In this document: positions 20,474-28,828 of the stretch, one piece after another
How positions within the stretch are numbered: the first letter of the stretch is position 1
How the letters are laid out: each line of letters begins with the position of its first letter
Assembly: GCA_046705265.1 (NCBI GenBank)
Contig: JBJKQL010000068.1
Location: forward strand, 1 to 62,291
DNA length: 62,291 bases
Source of the DNA: JAJYTL01 sp046705265
Lineage (GTDB): Bacteria; Pseudomonadota; Alphaproteobacteria; Ferrovibrionales; Ferrovibrionaceae
Direction: 5' to 3'
The notes under the pieces: model-generated
What the model was told of the DNA's origin: nothing
Seen by the model: only the letters and a program-made list of their open reading frames with translations
Database searches by the model: none
Translations under genes and position numbers: made by a program

Positions 20474-21276
20474 GAGAACTCACTGGGGTGTCGCACTTGG
20501 GATACTGGCTCGGGCGGCGGGGCCCCGATCCGGGGAACCGCCATGCAATCGGCGTCGGCCGCGTGGAGCCGTGGCCACCTCAATCTTTATGCTCCTGTTG
20601 AGCGTGCTTTATGCTCCTGTTGAGCGTGCGCGTAATTCCCGCGCCCGTTCGCTGCCCGGATCCCCCATGACGGGGAAGAAACCGATTTGGTCGCCATCAG
20701 AGCCAATTCAGGATTCGGAATTGGCCCCTTCCTTCACACCGTTTGGGCGCGAGCAGGGACCGATCGGTATGTTCGATGAGGGATATCTCCTCTGCAGAGA
20801 TTATTGGGTCATGCGACGAGATCAAGAATTTTCTCGGCGCAAGGACCGTAGGCGACCCTCCCCTCGCGTCGACTTCCCGGTTAGTTCGGCCCTGGGGCGA
20901 AGCCGGGACGAGCCTCACACCAACAGAGTTCTCAGCCTGGCGCTGACCCGCTTCAGCGACACGTCGCCTGTTACCTGATCTGTTTAGCCCAAACGACCCT
21001 CATAGTCCGATGTAGGGTGATTGGAGAGGAAAGAAATCGGGGGCAAGATCATTCCGTTGCTACACAGAATTGACTCTCGACGTTGAGAGTTCTCGCATAA
21101 AGCTACTATCCTTTTGAGGGCTGGGGCTTGCGGACTTCCCGTTCGATGGCAGCACGCTTCTGGGCAGGCGCCAAGGCCAGTGAAAAGTGGTTACAGTGCT
21201 TAGCCGTCTGCCTATTGAAACCGCTCATCTCTGTGTTAGCATTGTATTTTATAAGTCTCATCGGGAAGAAAAGACC
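20474..21276. other. 800-base region without a supported gene
   Basis: Open frames here have no recognisable protein features and no convincing ribosome-binding sites. The region contains a perfect tandem duplication at 20585-20628. It separates the drug exporter from the polyene cluster and has lower GC near 21200-21300, consistent with a boundary of transferred DNA. Confidence 0.5.
20585..20628. repeat. Perfect tandem duplication of a 22-base unit
   Basis: The 22-base unit starting CTTTATGCTCC and ending GAGCGTG is present twice head to tail, with no mismatch, in non-coding DNA. It may be a recent slippage duplication. No function is apparent. Confidence 0.9.
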
Positions 21277-21588
21277 TTGAAAACTCATAAAAGAGTGCTG
21301 TTTGTTATGGTTACCATAAGCTTAATGGTTGCCTGGACAGGCTCTTCCGTAGCCCAGGCCGGCACAGCCACGCCCGCGCCGAACGGCGTTGCCCGGCAAT
21401 TTAAGTCCGGTGCAAAACAGGTGGGAGAGGGTGCCATGCAAATCGGTGAGGGCATCAAAAATGGGGCGATCGTGACCTGGGAGGCCTTAAAGGCTGGCGC
21501 TGCCGCGGTCAGCTCCAAATTTGACAGTGGCAAGGGATCGCGGACTTCCCGTAAGGTGCGCACCTCGCCAGCACGCCAGCCCCAGTAA
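21277..21588 (+). CDS. Small secreted protein of unknown function
   Basis: The predicted product of about 103 residues starts at a TTG with a purine-rich site (GGGAAGAAAAG) before it, giving a good signal peptide: LKTHKR, hydrophobic VLFVMVTISLMVAW, cleavage near VAQA. The mature part has a short amphipathic helical segment (KQVGEGAMQIGEGIKNGAIV) and a basic, serine-rich tail. A longer frame from 21187 exists but would bury the signal peptide. I recognise no family. It lies 42 bases before the acyl carrier protein gene and could be the first gene of the polyene operon or independent of it. Confidence 0.55.
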   Translation: MKTHKRVLFVMVTISLMVAWTGSSVAQAGTATPAPNGVARQFKSGAKQVGEGAMQIGEGIKNGAIVTWEALKAGAAAVSSKFDSGKGSRTSRKVRTSPARQPQ

Positions 21589-21630
21589 GGCGCCCAGAAA
21601 TTGCCGCCACATATCCATAATCATGATGTT

Positions 21631-21906
21631 ATGACCGACAACAATGCTCAAAACGTTCAGGAAGCCGAGTTGGCTCGCCTGATCGTAAGAACCCTGAACC
21701 TTGAAATTTCTGCCACAGACATTGACCCCCAAGCACCACTTTACGGAGAGGGGCTCGGCTTGGACTCCATTGACATGCTGGAGATCGCGCTTGCCGTATC
21801 GCAAGAATTCGGCGTGAAGCTTCGTGCCGACGATAAGAACAACGTTGAAATATTCAGCTCGCTGCGAAGTCTGAATGTCTATATTCAGCATAATCGAGGC
21901 GCATAA
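21631..21906 (+). CDS. Acyl carrier protein of polyene cluster
   Basis: This predicted 91-residue acyl carrier protein has the phosphopantetheine attachment motif GLDSIDMLE with the modified serine at S46. Acyl chains under construction are tethered here. The ATG at 21631 gives the usual ACP length; an upstream ATG at 21601 adds ten odd residues. It is the first clear gene of the cluster and abuts the next start codon (TAAATG). Aryl polyene clusters usually encode two ACPs; only one is seen here. Confidence 0.9.
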   Translation: MTDNNAQNVQEAELARLIVRTLNLEISATDIDPQAPLYGEGLGLDSIDMLEIALAVSQEFGVKLRADDKNNVEIFSSLRSLNVYIQHNRGA

Positions 21907-22467
21907 ATGCGTAGAACAGAGACGGCTCGAGCACGAATCCCTGCTCTCGTCGCTCTGGGAACAATTCCGCTGCTCCTTCATTTCCTGATCGTTGAGACAA
22001 GTCGGGCCCATCATGATTGGCACCACGGCATCTTTGGGTTGGTCAGATTCGGTTTCGTCACCGTCTTAGCGATCACTCACTGGAGCATCTATGGCGGCCT
22101 ACTCCTCACTTTCGCCTTGACGCTACGGCCGGGACGAGACGCGCTCATCACTGCGATGGCCCGCAGGCTGCACGGAGCGATATCTACGGAGTTAGTGGTT
22201 TATACACGGCGCGTTACCTGGGCTTGGTGTTGCTTCTTCGCGACCCAGCTTACAGCATCGGTGCTGCTCTTCCTCTTCGCACCTATCGTCGTTTGGTCGT
22301 TTTTTGTCAATGTTCTCGACCTGCCGCTCGTTGCCGTGATGTTTTTGGCTGAATATAAGTGCCGCCTTCGCTGCCTCCGGAACCCACCCAGGCATTCGTT
22401 GGCCCAGATTATTCGCATGGTCACCGATGTCCGGAAACCGGTTGGGGAGCCAACGAGTCTTCCCTGA
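21907..22467 (+). CDS. Integral membrane protein of polyene cluster (COG4648-like)
   Basis: This 186-residue protein has about four to five hydrophobic segments (IPALVALGTIPLLLHFLIV; FGFVTVLAITHWSIYGGLLL; two between residues 100 and 145) and a basic C-terminus. A small membrane protein of this kind sits between the ACP and ligase genes in aryl polyene and xanthomonadin clusters, and by position this is the equivalent. Its role is unproven; anchoring or transport of the polyene is a guess. The start follows the ACP stop with no gap and the stop overlaps the ligase start by one base. Confidence 0.72.
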   Translation: MRRTETARARIPALVALGTIPLLLHFLIVETSRAHHDWHHGIFGLVRFGFVTVLAITHWSIYGGLLLTFALTLRPGRDALITAMARRLHGAISTELVVYTRRVTWAWCCFFATQLTASVLLFLFAPIVVWSFFVNVLDLPLVAVMFLAEYKCRLRCLRNPPRHSLAQIIRMVTDVRKPVGEPTSLP

Positions 22468-23852
22468 TGTCGCGCGACCAGCTTGATATGACATATGACG
22501 CGCAAGCCTCGCGCGACCCCGCAACCACTGCCTATCCCTTCATCAGGCATGCTGGCCCCAATGACATCATCGCGTTCCGTCGGCAACAACAAATTTGCGT
22601 TAGTGATTTTTCGCGCGACGTTGCAGCCCTCTCGGCTTATCTGCCGGCACATAAGTACGTGCTTAACCTATGCACGGATCGCTATCGCTTCACCGTCGGC
22701 CTGGCTGCAGCGCTTTGCCGGCAGCAAATTACGCTCCTGCCGCCCAACGACACGCCCGAAGTGCTGAAGGCCCTGGCGGCTGAATACATCGATACCTATT
22801 GCTTCTCTGATGCGCCGCATTCATCCATCGCATGCGTAAATTATCCTGAAGATATTGGTGACTACGGGCAAGATTGCGAAATATCGGCCATACCGGCAGA
22901 ACAACCCGCGATTATCCTCTTTAGCTCAGGCTCGACCGGGCAGCCCAGGCCCACGGTGAAATCCTGGGGTGTGCTAGTTCGCAGCGCGCGTGCCGCCGGA
23001 CTCCGGCTTAGCGTTGATGCCCTTCGTAGGGCAACCGTGATCGGCACGGTGCCGCATCAACACAGCTACGGACTCGAATCGACGGTTTTGCTCGCGCTTC
23101 AGAACGGGCTGATAATCGATGCGCGCCGCCCATTCTATCCGGCAGATATCCGCGCGAGCATCGGATCCGCACCGCCGCCCCGGATTCTTGTCACAACCCC
23201 CGTACATATTCGCGCGCTTCTCGCCGACCCCGTCGGGACGCCGGCCGTCGACCTTGTCGTATCGGCAACCGCCCCTCTGTCCTCGGCGCTCGCAGCGCAG
23301 ACCGAAGCTTATTTTGGCGCTCCTCTGTTGGAAATTTACGGCTGCACCGAGGCAGGGCAACTCGCCTCACGCAGAACGACATCTGGTGCTGAATGGCAAT
23401 GCTTAGACGGCGTCGTCATGAGCCAAGGTCCGCAAGGAACCGAGGTCAGCGGCCCCTCGGTCCAGGGGGCGCCACTGCTTCACGACGTTATCGAGAAGAC
23501 CGGCCCCACGACCTTCCTCTTATCTGGCCGGCTCGGGGACTTCGTCGAGGTCGCCGGAAAGCACACCTCGTTGGCGTATCTTAATCATCAACTTCTTAGC
23601 GTGGAGGGCGTCAGAGACGGCGTCTTCCTAATGCCGGAACATCACGGCGACGAGCGGATCACTCGACCGATGGCCTTCGTAGTGGCGCCTGGGCTGGAAG
23701 CCGAGACCGTGCTTCGGGCATTGCGCGACCGCATCGACGCTGCCTTTATGCCGAGGCCGCTCGTATTCGTGGAGGCGTTGCCGCGAAACAAACTGGGGAA
23801 GCTGCCGCGTGACGCACTGCTGCGGCTGGCCGGCCGGAGCAGGCTTTCCTAG
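22467..23852 (+). CDS. AMP-dependent acyl/aryl ligase of polyene cluster (ApeH-like)
   Basis: This 461-residue ANL-superfamily adenylating enzyme has the phosphate-binding loop FSSGSTGQPRPTVKSW, the aromatic-acidic motif YGCTEAGQ, a GRLGDFVEVAGK hinge region and the C-terminal lysine motif NKLGKLPRD. In aryl polyene systems the equivalent enzyme activates the starter aryl acid and loads it on the ACP. It is shorter than typical acyl-CoA synthetases, as expected for that group. The start ATG overlaps the previous stop (TGATG). The starter acid specificity cannot be read. Confidence 0.88.
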   Translation: MSRDQLDMTYDAQASRDPATTAYPFIRHAGPNDIIAFRRQQQICVSDFSRDVAALSAYLPAHKYVLNLCTDRYRFTVGLAAALCRQQITLLPPNDTPEVLKALAAEYIDTYCFSDAPHSSIACVNYPEDIGDYGQDCEISAIPAEQPAIILFSSGSTGQPRPTVKSWGVLVRSARAAGLRLSVDALRRATVIGTVPHQHSYGLESTVLLALQNGLIIDARRPFYPADIRASIGSAPPPRILVTTPVHIRALLADPVGTPAVDLVVSATAPLSSALAAQTEAYFGAPLLEIYGCTEAGQLASRRTTSGAEWQCLDGVVMSQGPQGTEVSGPSVQGAPLLHDVIEKTGPTTFLLSGRLGDFVEVAGKHTSLAYLNHQLLSVEGVRDGVFLMPEHHGDERITRPMAFVVAPGLEAETVLRALRDRIDAAFMPRPLVFVEALPRNKLGKLPRDALLRLAGRSRLS

Positions 23853-23854
23853 CG

Positions 23855-24166
23855 GTGTGGGGATCGAATGAAGTTTTTTTTGCGATCGATCACCCCGTCG
23901 CGTCGGGGCACTTTCCGGGAAATCCGATCATCCCCGGCGCCCTTTTGCTGGACGAGGTTGTGAAGATCATAGCCACTCCGGTTGACGTCGCCGGTGAGAT
24001 CGTAATCCGCTCGGCAAAATTTCTTCGACCTGTCCGCCCCGGCCAGACAATTACGGTGCGATGGGAATCCCGCGAGAACGGCGATATAAAATTCGAGTGT
24101 CGTCTTCCTGACGAGCGCGGCATCGCGGTCGTCGGCGTAATTGAGTTCAGGCGCGCGCCGCGATGA
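23855..24166 (+). CDS. Hotdog-fold 3-hydroxyacyl-ACP dehydratase (ApeI-like)
   Basis: This 103-residue single-hotdog protein carries the FabZ/FabA-type sequence HPVASGHFPGNPIIPGALLLDE, in which the histidine and the downstream acidic residue form the dehydratase site. It probably removes water during polyene chain extension. It starts at a GTG two bases after the ligase stop and overlaps the next gene by four bases (ATGA). It pairs functionally with the second dehydratase at 32280-32723. Confidence 0.85.
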   Translation: MWGSNEVFFAIDHPVASGHFPGNPIIPGALLLDEVVKIIATPVDVAGEIVIRSAKFLRPVRPGQTITVRWESRENGDIKFECRLPDERGIAVVGVIEFRRAPR

Positions 24167-25065
24167 CGGACAAGGCGAACATACAGGAATGGGCAGCTCG
24201 TTCGGAGCGGGGTTCCTTTCTGCTGATTAAGATCGGCGTATGGGCCGCTCTGCGCCTGGGCCGGCGCGGCGCTCGCCTGTTTCTCTATCCGTGCTGCCTT
24301 TATTTCCTCATTTCCTCGCCAAAGGCGGCCCGTGACTCCCGACAATATCTGGCGCGCGTTCTGGACCGAAGGCCAGGCTTCATGGACGTATTCCGGCATT
24401 ATGTCACCTTTGCCTCATGCGTACTCGACCGGGTGTTTCTCCTGAACGATCAGATCGACAAATTCGACATCCGCGTTCACGGCGAGGAGATCGTACGCGA
24501 CATCCAGCAGCGCGGCGAAGGCTGTATCCTGTTCGGTGCACATTTCGGTAGTTTCGAGGTCGCGAGGGCTATTGGCCGTCAGCAGCGCAATTTGCCGATC
24601 AGCCTCGTCATGTACGAAGAGAATGCGCGCAAAATCCGGGCGGCGCTTGCCGCGGTCAATCCGCAGTTGGAGGCAGAGGTAATTTCCTTGGGACGGATGG
24701 ATTCGATGATCACCGTTGCCGAGCGCCTTGCCCGCGGTCATTTCGTCGGCTTACTGGCGGATAGAAATGTGAATGGCGAGGACCGCGTCCCCTACTCCTT
24801 CCTCGGGGCTTCCGCGCTGTTTCCCCAGGGACCCTTTCGTATGGCGCTGTTGCTCCAAACACCAACCATCATGATGGTCGGGGTCTATCGTGGCGGCCGA
24901 ACCTACGATGTTTATTTTGAGTCGCTGATCAATCCTTCCGAACCACGGTCCGGCGACAGCAAAGAGTGTATTGACATGGCGATGCGCCAATATGTGGAAA
25001 CGATCGAACGCCACTGCCGCGCAGCGCCCTTCAACTGGTTCAATTTCTACGACTTCTGGGCCTGA
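24163..25065 (+). CDS. LpxL/HtrB-type acyltransferase of polyene cluster
   Basis: This 300-residue membrane-associated acyltransferase has the H-x4-E catalytic motif in GAHFGSFEV, an N-terminal hydrophobic stretch (SFLLIKIGVWAALRL), the LADRNVNGEDR region and a terminal NWFNFYDFW. The family transfers acyl groups to lipid A precursors; cluster members are thought to place the polyene on a lipid-sugar. It is probably the step that turns the ACP-bound chain into a membrane lipid. It is coupled to the dehydratase gene by a four-base overlap. Confidence 0.85.
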   Translation: MTDKANIQEWAARSERGSFLLIKIGVWAALRLGRRGARLFLYPCCLYFLISSPKAARDSRQYLARVLDRRPGFMDVFRHYVTFASCVLDRVFLLNDQIDKFDIRVHGEEIVRDIQQRGEGCILFGAHFGSFEVARAIGRQQRNLPISLVMYEENARKIRAALAAVNPQLEAEVISLGRMDSMITVAERLARGHFVGLLADRNVNGEDRVPYSFLGASALFPQGPFRMALLLQTPTIMMVGVYRGGRTYDVYFESLINPSEPRSGDSKECIDMAMRQYVETIERHCRAAPFNWFNFYDFWA

Positions 25066-25066
25066 C

Positions 25067-25693
25067 ATGCGTCTGAATCGCGTCTCGGCCTGCCTCTTGG
25101 CTGCGTTCTGTATCGGGGGCTCGACGCTTGCTGTTCCTGCGCTCGCGCAACAGGCAGCGCAGGTTTCGCCGGCGTGGGGACTGTCGCAGTTGATGCTTGC
25201 CCTTAAGCGAGTGAAAGCGGCCTCCGGACGGTTCATCGAGCGCAAAACCCTGCACATGCTGAGTGCGCCGCTGGTGTCGTCCGGCACCCTGACCTACGTT
25301 GCCCCCGATCACATGCAGAAGGTAACGTTGTCGCCAAAGCCTCAGCGATTCGTTCTCGACGGCGACCATGTGACGATCTCGGGTGGCGCCGATCAACAGA
25401 GCCATACATTCTTGTTGACGGATTACCCCCAGATCGCCGGCCTGGTTGAGGGAGTCCAAGCCACCCTTGCCGGAGACCTGCCGAGGCTGAGCCGCTTTTA
25501 CGTGGTACACCTCAGCGGGAATGCAGCGGACTGGCAACTTCAATTGCAGCCGAAGGGCGCGGCCCTGGCCCGCTTCGTGAAGCAGATACGCATCTTCGGC
25601 AGTCAGGATCGCATTCACGAGATCGACACCGAGGAAAGCAACGGCGACCACTCAGAAATGAGCGTCACCGAAGACGTCCGCTATGCGCGCTAA
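25067..25693 (+). CDS. LolA-like outer-membrane lipoprotein carrier homologue
   Basis: This predicted 208-residue periplasmic protein has a signal peptide (LACLL-type core, cleavage after PALA near residue 27) and a LolA-like half-barrel: LMLALKRVKAASGRFIERKTL, SGTLTYVAPDHMQKVTLSPKPQRFVLDGDHVTI. LolA homologues in aryl polyene clusters are taken to ferry the polyene lipid through the periplasm. The start is two bases after the acyltransferase stop, and the end overlaps the exporter gene by 11 bases. Confidence 0.85.
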   Translation: MRLNRVSACLLAAFCIGGSTLAVPALAQQAAQVSPAWGLSQLMLALKRVKAASGRFIERKTLHMLSAPLVSSGTLTYVAPDHMQKVTLSPKPQRFVLDGDHVTISGGADQQSHTFLLTDYPQIAGLVEGVQATLAGDLPRLSRFYVVHLSGNAADWQLQLQPKGAALARFVKQIRIFGSQDRIHEIDTEESNGDHSEMSVTEDVRYAR

Positions 25694-28088
25694 GCGATCG
25701 GCTCTCCTCGGAGTCTGGCTCATCGCCATCATCATCTGCGCCGCAGTCGTTGCCCGGACGCGGATTCGCACGGACATGACGGCGTTTCTGCCGCATTCGG
25801 CGTCTCTGGCGGATCAAGTGCTGATGGAGCAGGTGAAAAACGGGTCTGGATCACGACTTATTCTGCTCGCGGTCGAGGGGGCACAGCCTGAGACCCTGGC
25901 CAAGCTAAGCAAATCCCTCGCCGCACGCCTGCGAAAGGAGCCGGCGCTTATAAGCGTCAGCAACGGCAACCAGACGTCCCTCGCAGGCATGCGGAGGTTC
26001 TTTTGGAAAAACCGATATTTGCTGAGCCCTGACGTTACGGCCAGACGTTTTACCGCGCACGGTCTTCATGCCGCGCTCGAAAGTGACCTCGGTCTTCTCG
26101 ACTCGGATATGGGGACTTTGTTCCAGCAAATCTTACCTAGCGACCCTACGGGCGAACTTTTGAGGCTGATGCAGCAACTGCGCGGGACAAAAGGACCTCA
26201 CGCACGCTATGGAGTGTGGTTTTCGGCCAAAGAACACCGCGCCTTGCTGATGGCTCGCACGCGCGCGCCTGGCTTCGATATAGACGCTCAGCAGCGCGCC
26301 CTGGCGACAATCAACCATGCGTTCCGCCAAGCCGCGAATGCCATTCCCGATGCCGCTCATGCGCGTCTACTGGAGACTGGGCCTGCAGTATTCTCGGTGA
26401 GCACCCGAGACACGATAAAGCGCGATGCGACCCGATTGTCCCTGTTGGCGATGGCGGTGGTGGTAAGTTTGTTGTTGTTCGCATATCGGTCCCCGCGAGT
26501 CCTTTTCCTCGGCGCTCTTCCGGTAGCCAGCGGTGCCTTGGCCGGCATCGCGGCAGTCTCGCTGGATTTCGGCTTTATACACGGCATCACGCTCGGCTTT
26601 GGCGTGACGCTGCTCGGTGAGTCGATCGACTATGCGATCTACCTTTTCACGCAGACCGGCTCGGAAGATTCGGCTTCCGGCACGCTCGACCGTATATGGC
26701 CCACGTTGCGCCTAGGCGCCCTGACCTCGATCACCGGCTTCAGCGTGATGCTGTTCTCTCGCATCATCGGGTTCGCCCAGCTTGGGCTGTTCTCAATAAC
26801 CGGACTTGTTGCCGCGGCATGCGTCACCCGCTTCATTCTTCCCCATCTGGTGCCGAAGAATTTCTTCGCAGCCGGCGCCGGCATTTTGGGCCGACCGCTG
26901 CTCGCGGTTATTCGCCGTCGCCAGCCATTGCGTATCCCTGTCGCTCTCCTGGCATTAGCTGGGGTAATCGCGCTCATCTCCCACCGGGGCCGGTTTTGGG
27001 ATGAGAATCTGTCGAACCTCAGCCCGATTCCCGCGGCGGAACTAAAACTCAACGCCGACCTGCGGCGAGACATGGGCGTGCCGAACCTTCGCTATTTCGT
27101 CGTATTCCACGCCTCCGACGAGCAGAGGGCGCTCGAGAAAAGCGCGCGGATAACGCCAATCCTCCGACATCTCGTGGCCCAACACGTGCTTGGCGGATTC
27201 GCCGCGCCAAGTCAACTCCTGCCAAGCAACAATATGCAGCGGCAACGCCAGGCCGCCTTGCCGTCCGCGGATGTTCTTCGTGCGCGGTTTTCTCAAGCTC
27301 TGGCCGGCACGCCGTTCCGCCCGAACATGTTCGAGCCCTTCTTTAACGAGGTCGCCGCGGCGCGCCGCGCGCCGCTGCTGACGCCTGCGGCGCTGCCAGC
27401 TACGCTGAGAGTCGAACTCAGGTCCATGCTTTTCCCGCGTAGCAACGGATGGGACGCCATCGTGCCGCTGCGCGATGTCTCCGATCCCACCCGCATTGCG
27501 GAGGAAATCGCCAAGTCCAAGCAACGCGGCCTGCAATTCGTCGACCTGAACCGTCAGACAGATCAGCTTCTTCGGACCTATCAGCGTGATGCCACGATGC
27601 TGGCTTCGATCGGGAGCCTTGCGATCGTCGTATTGCTGCTCGTTGGCCTCCGCTCCCTGCGGCGCGTCATTGCGGTCATGGCGCCGCTCGCGGCATCGGT
27701 TATTCTGACGGCGGCGATACTCACTGCGGATGGCGGAAAACTTTCGATTTTCATGGTTGTTGGGTTTTTACTGATTGCTGCCGTCGGCTCCAATTATTGC
27801 CTTTTCTTTGAATGCCAGCATCGAGACCCAGAGAGTGAAAACCGCTCAACCGCCTCCATTGTGCTCGCAAATCTGTGCACGGTCTCGGCATACGGTGTAA
27901 TGTCATTCTCGCACATCCCGGTGTTGCACGACATTGGCGTTACGGTTGCCATCGGCACATTTCTTAGCCTCCTCTTTTCCGCCGTCCTCAGCACAGGCGG
28001 TCCGGCAGGATGCGCGGCAACCAAGGACAATCGAACGTATCACTCGACCTTGTTACGGAAAGGGCGTGACGATCTACCTTTACCATAG
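25683..28088 (+). CDS. MMPL/RND-type exporter of polyene cluster
   Basis: This 801-residue inner-membrane exporter of the MMPL group has a first transmembrane helix, a large periplasmic domain (about 40-250), a helical bundle (about 255-440), a second periplasmic domain and a second bundle near 640-780. GFGVTLLGESIDYAIYLFTQT is the conserved helix-4-type region with acidic residues. It likely extracts the polyene lipid from the inner membrane and hands it to the LolA-like protein encoded just before. Its 3' end overlaps the hydrolase gene by 23 bases. Confidence 0.9.
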   Translation: MRAKRSALLGVWLIAIIICAAVVARTRIRTDMTAFLPHSASLADQVLMEQVKNGSGSRLILLAVEGAQPETLAKLSKSLAARLRKEPALISVSNGNQTSLAGMRRFFWKNRYLLSPDVTARRFTAHGLHAALESDLGLLDSDMGTLFQQILPSDPTGELLRLMQQLRGTKGPHARYGVWFSAKEHRALLMARTRAPGFDIDAQQRALATINHAFRQAANAIPDAAHARLLETGPAVFSVSTRDTIKRDATRLSLLAMAVVVSLLLFAYRSPRVLFLGALPVASGALAGIAAVSLDFGFIHGITLGFGVTLLGESIDYAIYLFTQTGSEDSASGTLDRIWPTLRLGALTSITGFSVMLFSRIIGFAQLGLFSITGLVAAACVTRFILPHLVPKNFFAAGAGILGRPLLAVIRRRQPLRIPVALLALAGVIALISHRGRFWDENLSNLSPIPAAELKLNADLRRDMGVPNLRYFVVFHASDEQRALEKSARITPILRHLVAQHVLGGFAAPSQLLPSNNMQRQRQAALPSADVLRARFSQALAGTPFRPNMFEPFFNEVAAARRAPLLTPAALPATLRVELRSMLFPRSNGWDAIVPLRDVSDPTRIAEEIAKSKQRGLQFVDLNRQTDQLLRTYQRDATMLASIGSLAIVVLLLVGLRSLRRVIAVMAPLAASVILTAAILTADGGKLSIFMVVGFLLIAAVGSNYCLFFECQHRDPESENRSTASIVLANLCTVSAYGVMSFSHIPVLHDIGVTVAIGTFLSLLFSAVLSTGGPAGCAATKDNRTYHSTLLRKGRDDLPLP

Positions 28089-28752
28089 AGCGCGGAACAG
28101 CGATCAGCAGCGGATCCTTTTGGTCATGCTGCCTGGCGTTGGAATAGAGGCCAGCGACTTCGCGGGCCGTGGTTTTGTTGCATCCGTCCATGAGCGCGGG
28201 CTTCCCGTCGATATCGTCGCCGCCGATCTCGAACTCGATCTCTACTTGGACGACGCGGTCGCCGCAGAGATTCATCGCAGTATTATCGAGCCCGCGCAAA
28301 AGAGGGGCTACACACGGATCTGGTTTCTCGCGATTTCGCTCGGCGGGATGGGGGCTCTCCTTTACGCCGGCTCAAAGATGGCGAACGTGGAAGGCTTAAT
28401 CCTGCTCGCGCCCTTCCTCGGAACGCGTGGGACGATTGCTGAAGTTGCCCGCGCCGGCGGCCTGGCCGCCTGGTCAGCCGGCAGCTCTATGACGACCCCG
28501 GCCGAACGGCGGCTCCTCCTGTGGCTAAAGGAATTTTCGTCAAAGCCGGAGGCTTCGCCCGAGCTCTATCTTGGGTATGGACTAAGGGACCGGTTTGCTC
28601 CAGGGCATGCGACGCTGGCTGACCTGTTGCCAAGGAACCGCGTCGTGACGGCCGATGGAGGGCACGATTGGGAAACCTGGGCAAAACTCTGGCGGGCAAT
28701 ACTCGACGCAGAGCCATTTTCGAAAAATGGCGGCCCGGGCTCTCGCACCTAA
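28066..28752 (+). CDS. Alpha/beta-hydrolase of polyene cluster
   Basis: This predicted protein of about 228 residues has a nucleophile elbow AISLGGMG (Ser) after a strand, an acid in GYGLRDRF, and a catalytic His in DGGHDWETW: a complete Ser-Asp-His triad. The best start is a GTG at 28066 near a GGAAAGG site, inside the exporter 3' end. It may act as a thioesterase or lipase releasing or trimming the polyene; aryl polyene clusters normally carry a hotdog thioesterase, which is not seen here. Function is inferred from fold and context only. Confidence 0.8.
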   Translation: MTIYLYHRARNSDQQRILLVMLPGVGIEASDFAGRGFVASVHERGLPVDIVAADLELDLYLDDAVAAEIHRSIIEPAQKRGYTRIWFLAISLGGMGALLYAGSKMANVEGLILLAPFLGTRGTIAEVARAGGLAAWSAGSSMTTPAERRLLLWLKEFSSKPEASPELYLGYGLRDRFAPGHATLADLLPRNRVVTADGGHDWETWAKLWRAILDAEPFSKNGGPGSRT

Positions 28753-28828
28753 GCCAATCGAACTGGACGCACCGGCGGAGGGGCGCATAGGATGTCCGGA
28801 CTAAAAGGGAAATTAAGGGGCGGGAGCC

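Noticed and set aside
21106..21288. 60-residue minus-strand frame ending in a basic KPQPSKG tail
   Set aside because: Overlaps the upstream region of the small secreted protein gene, no recognisable family and no clear ribosome-binding site.
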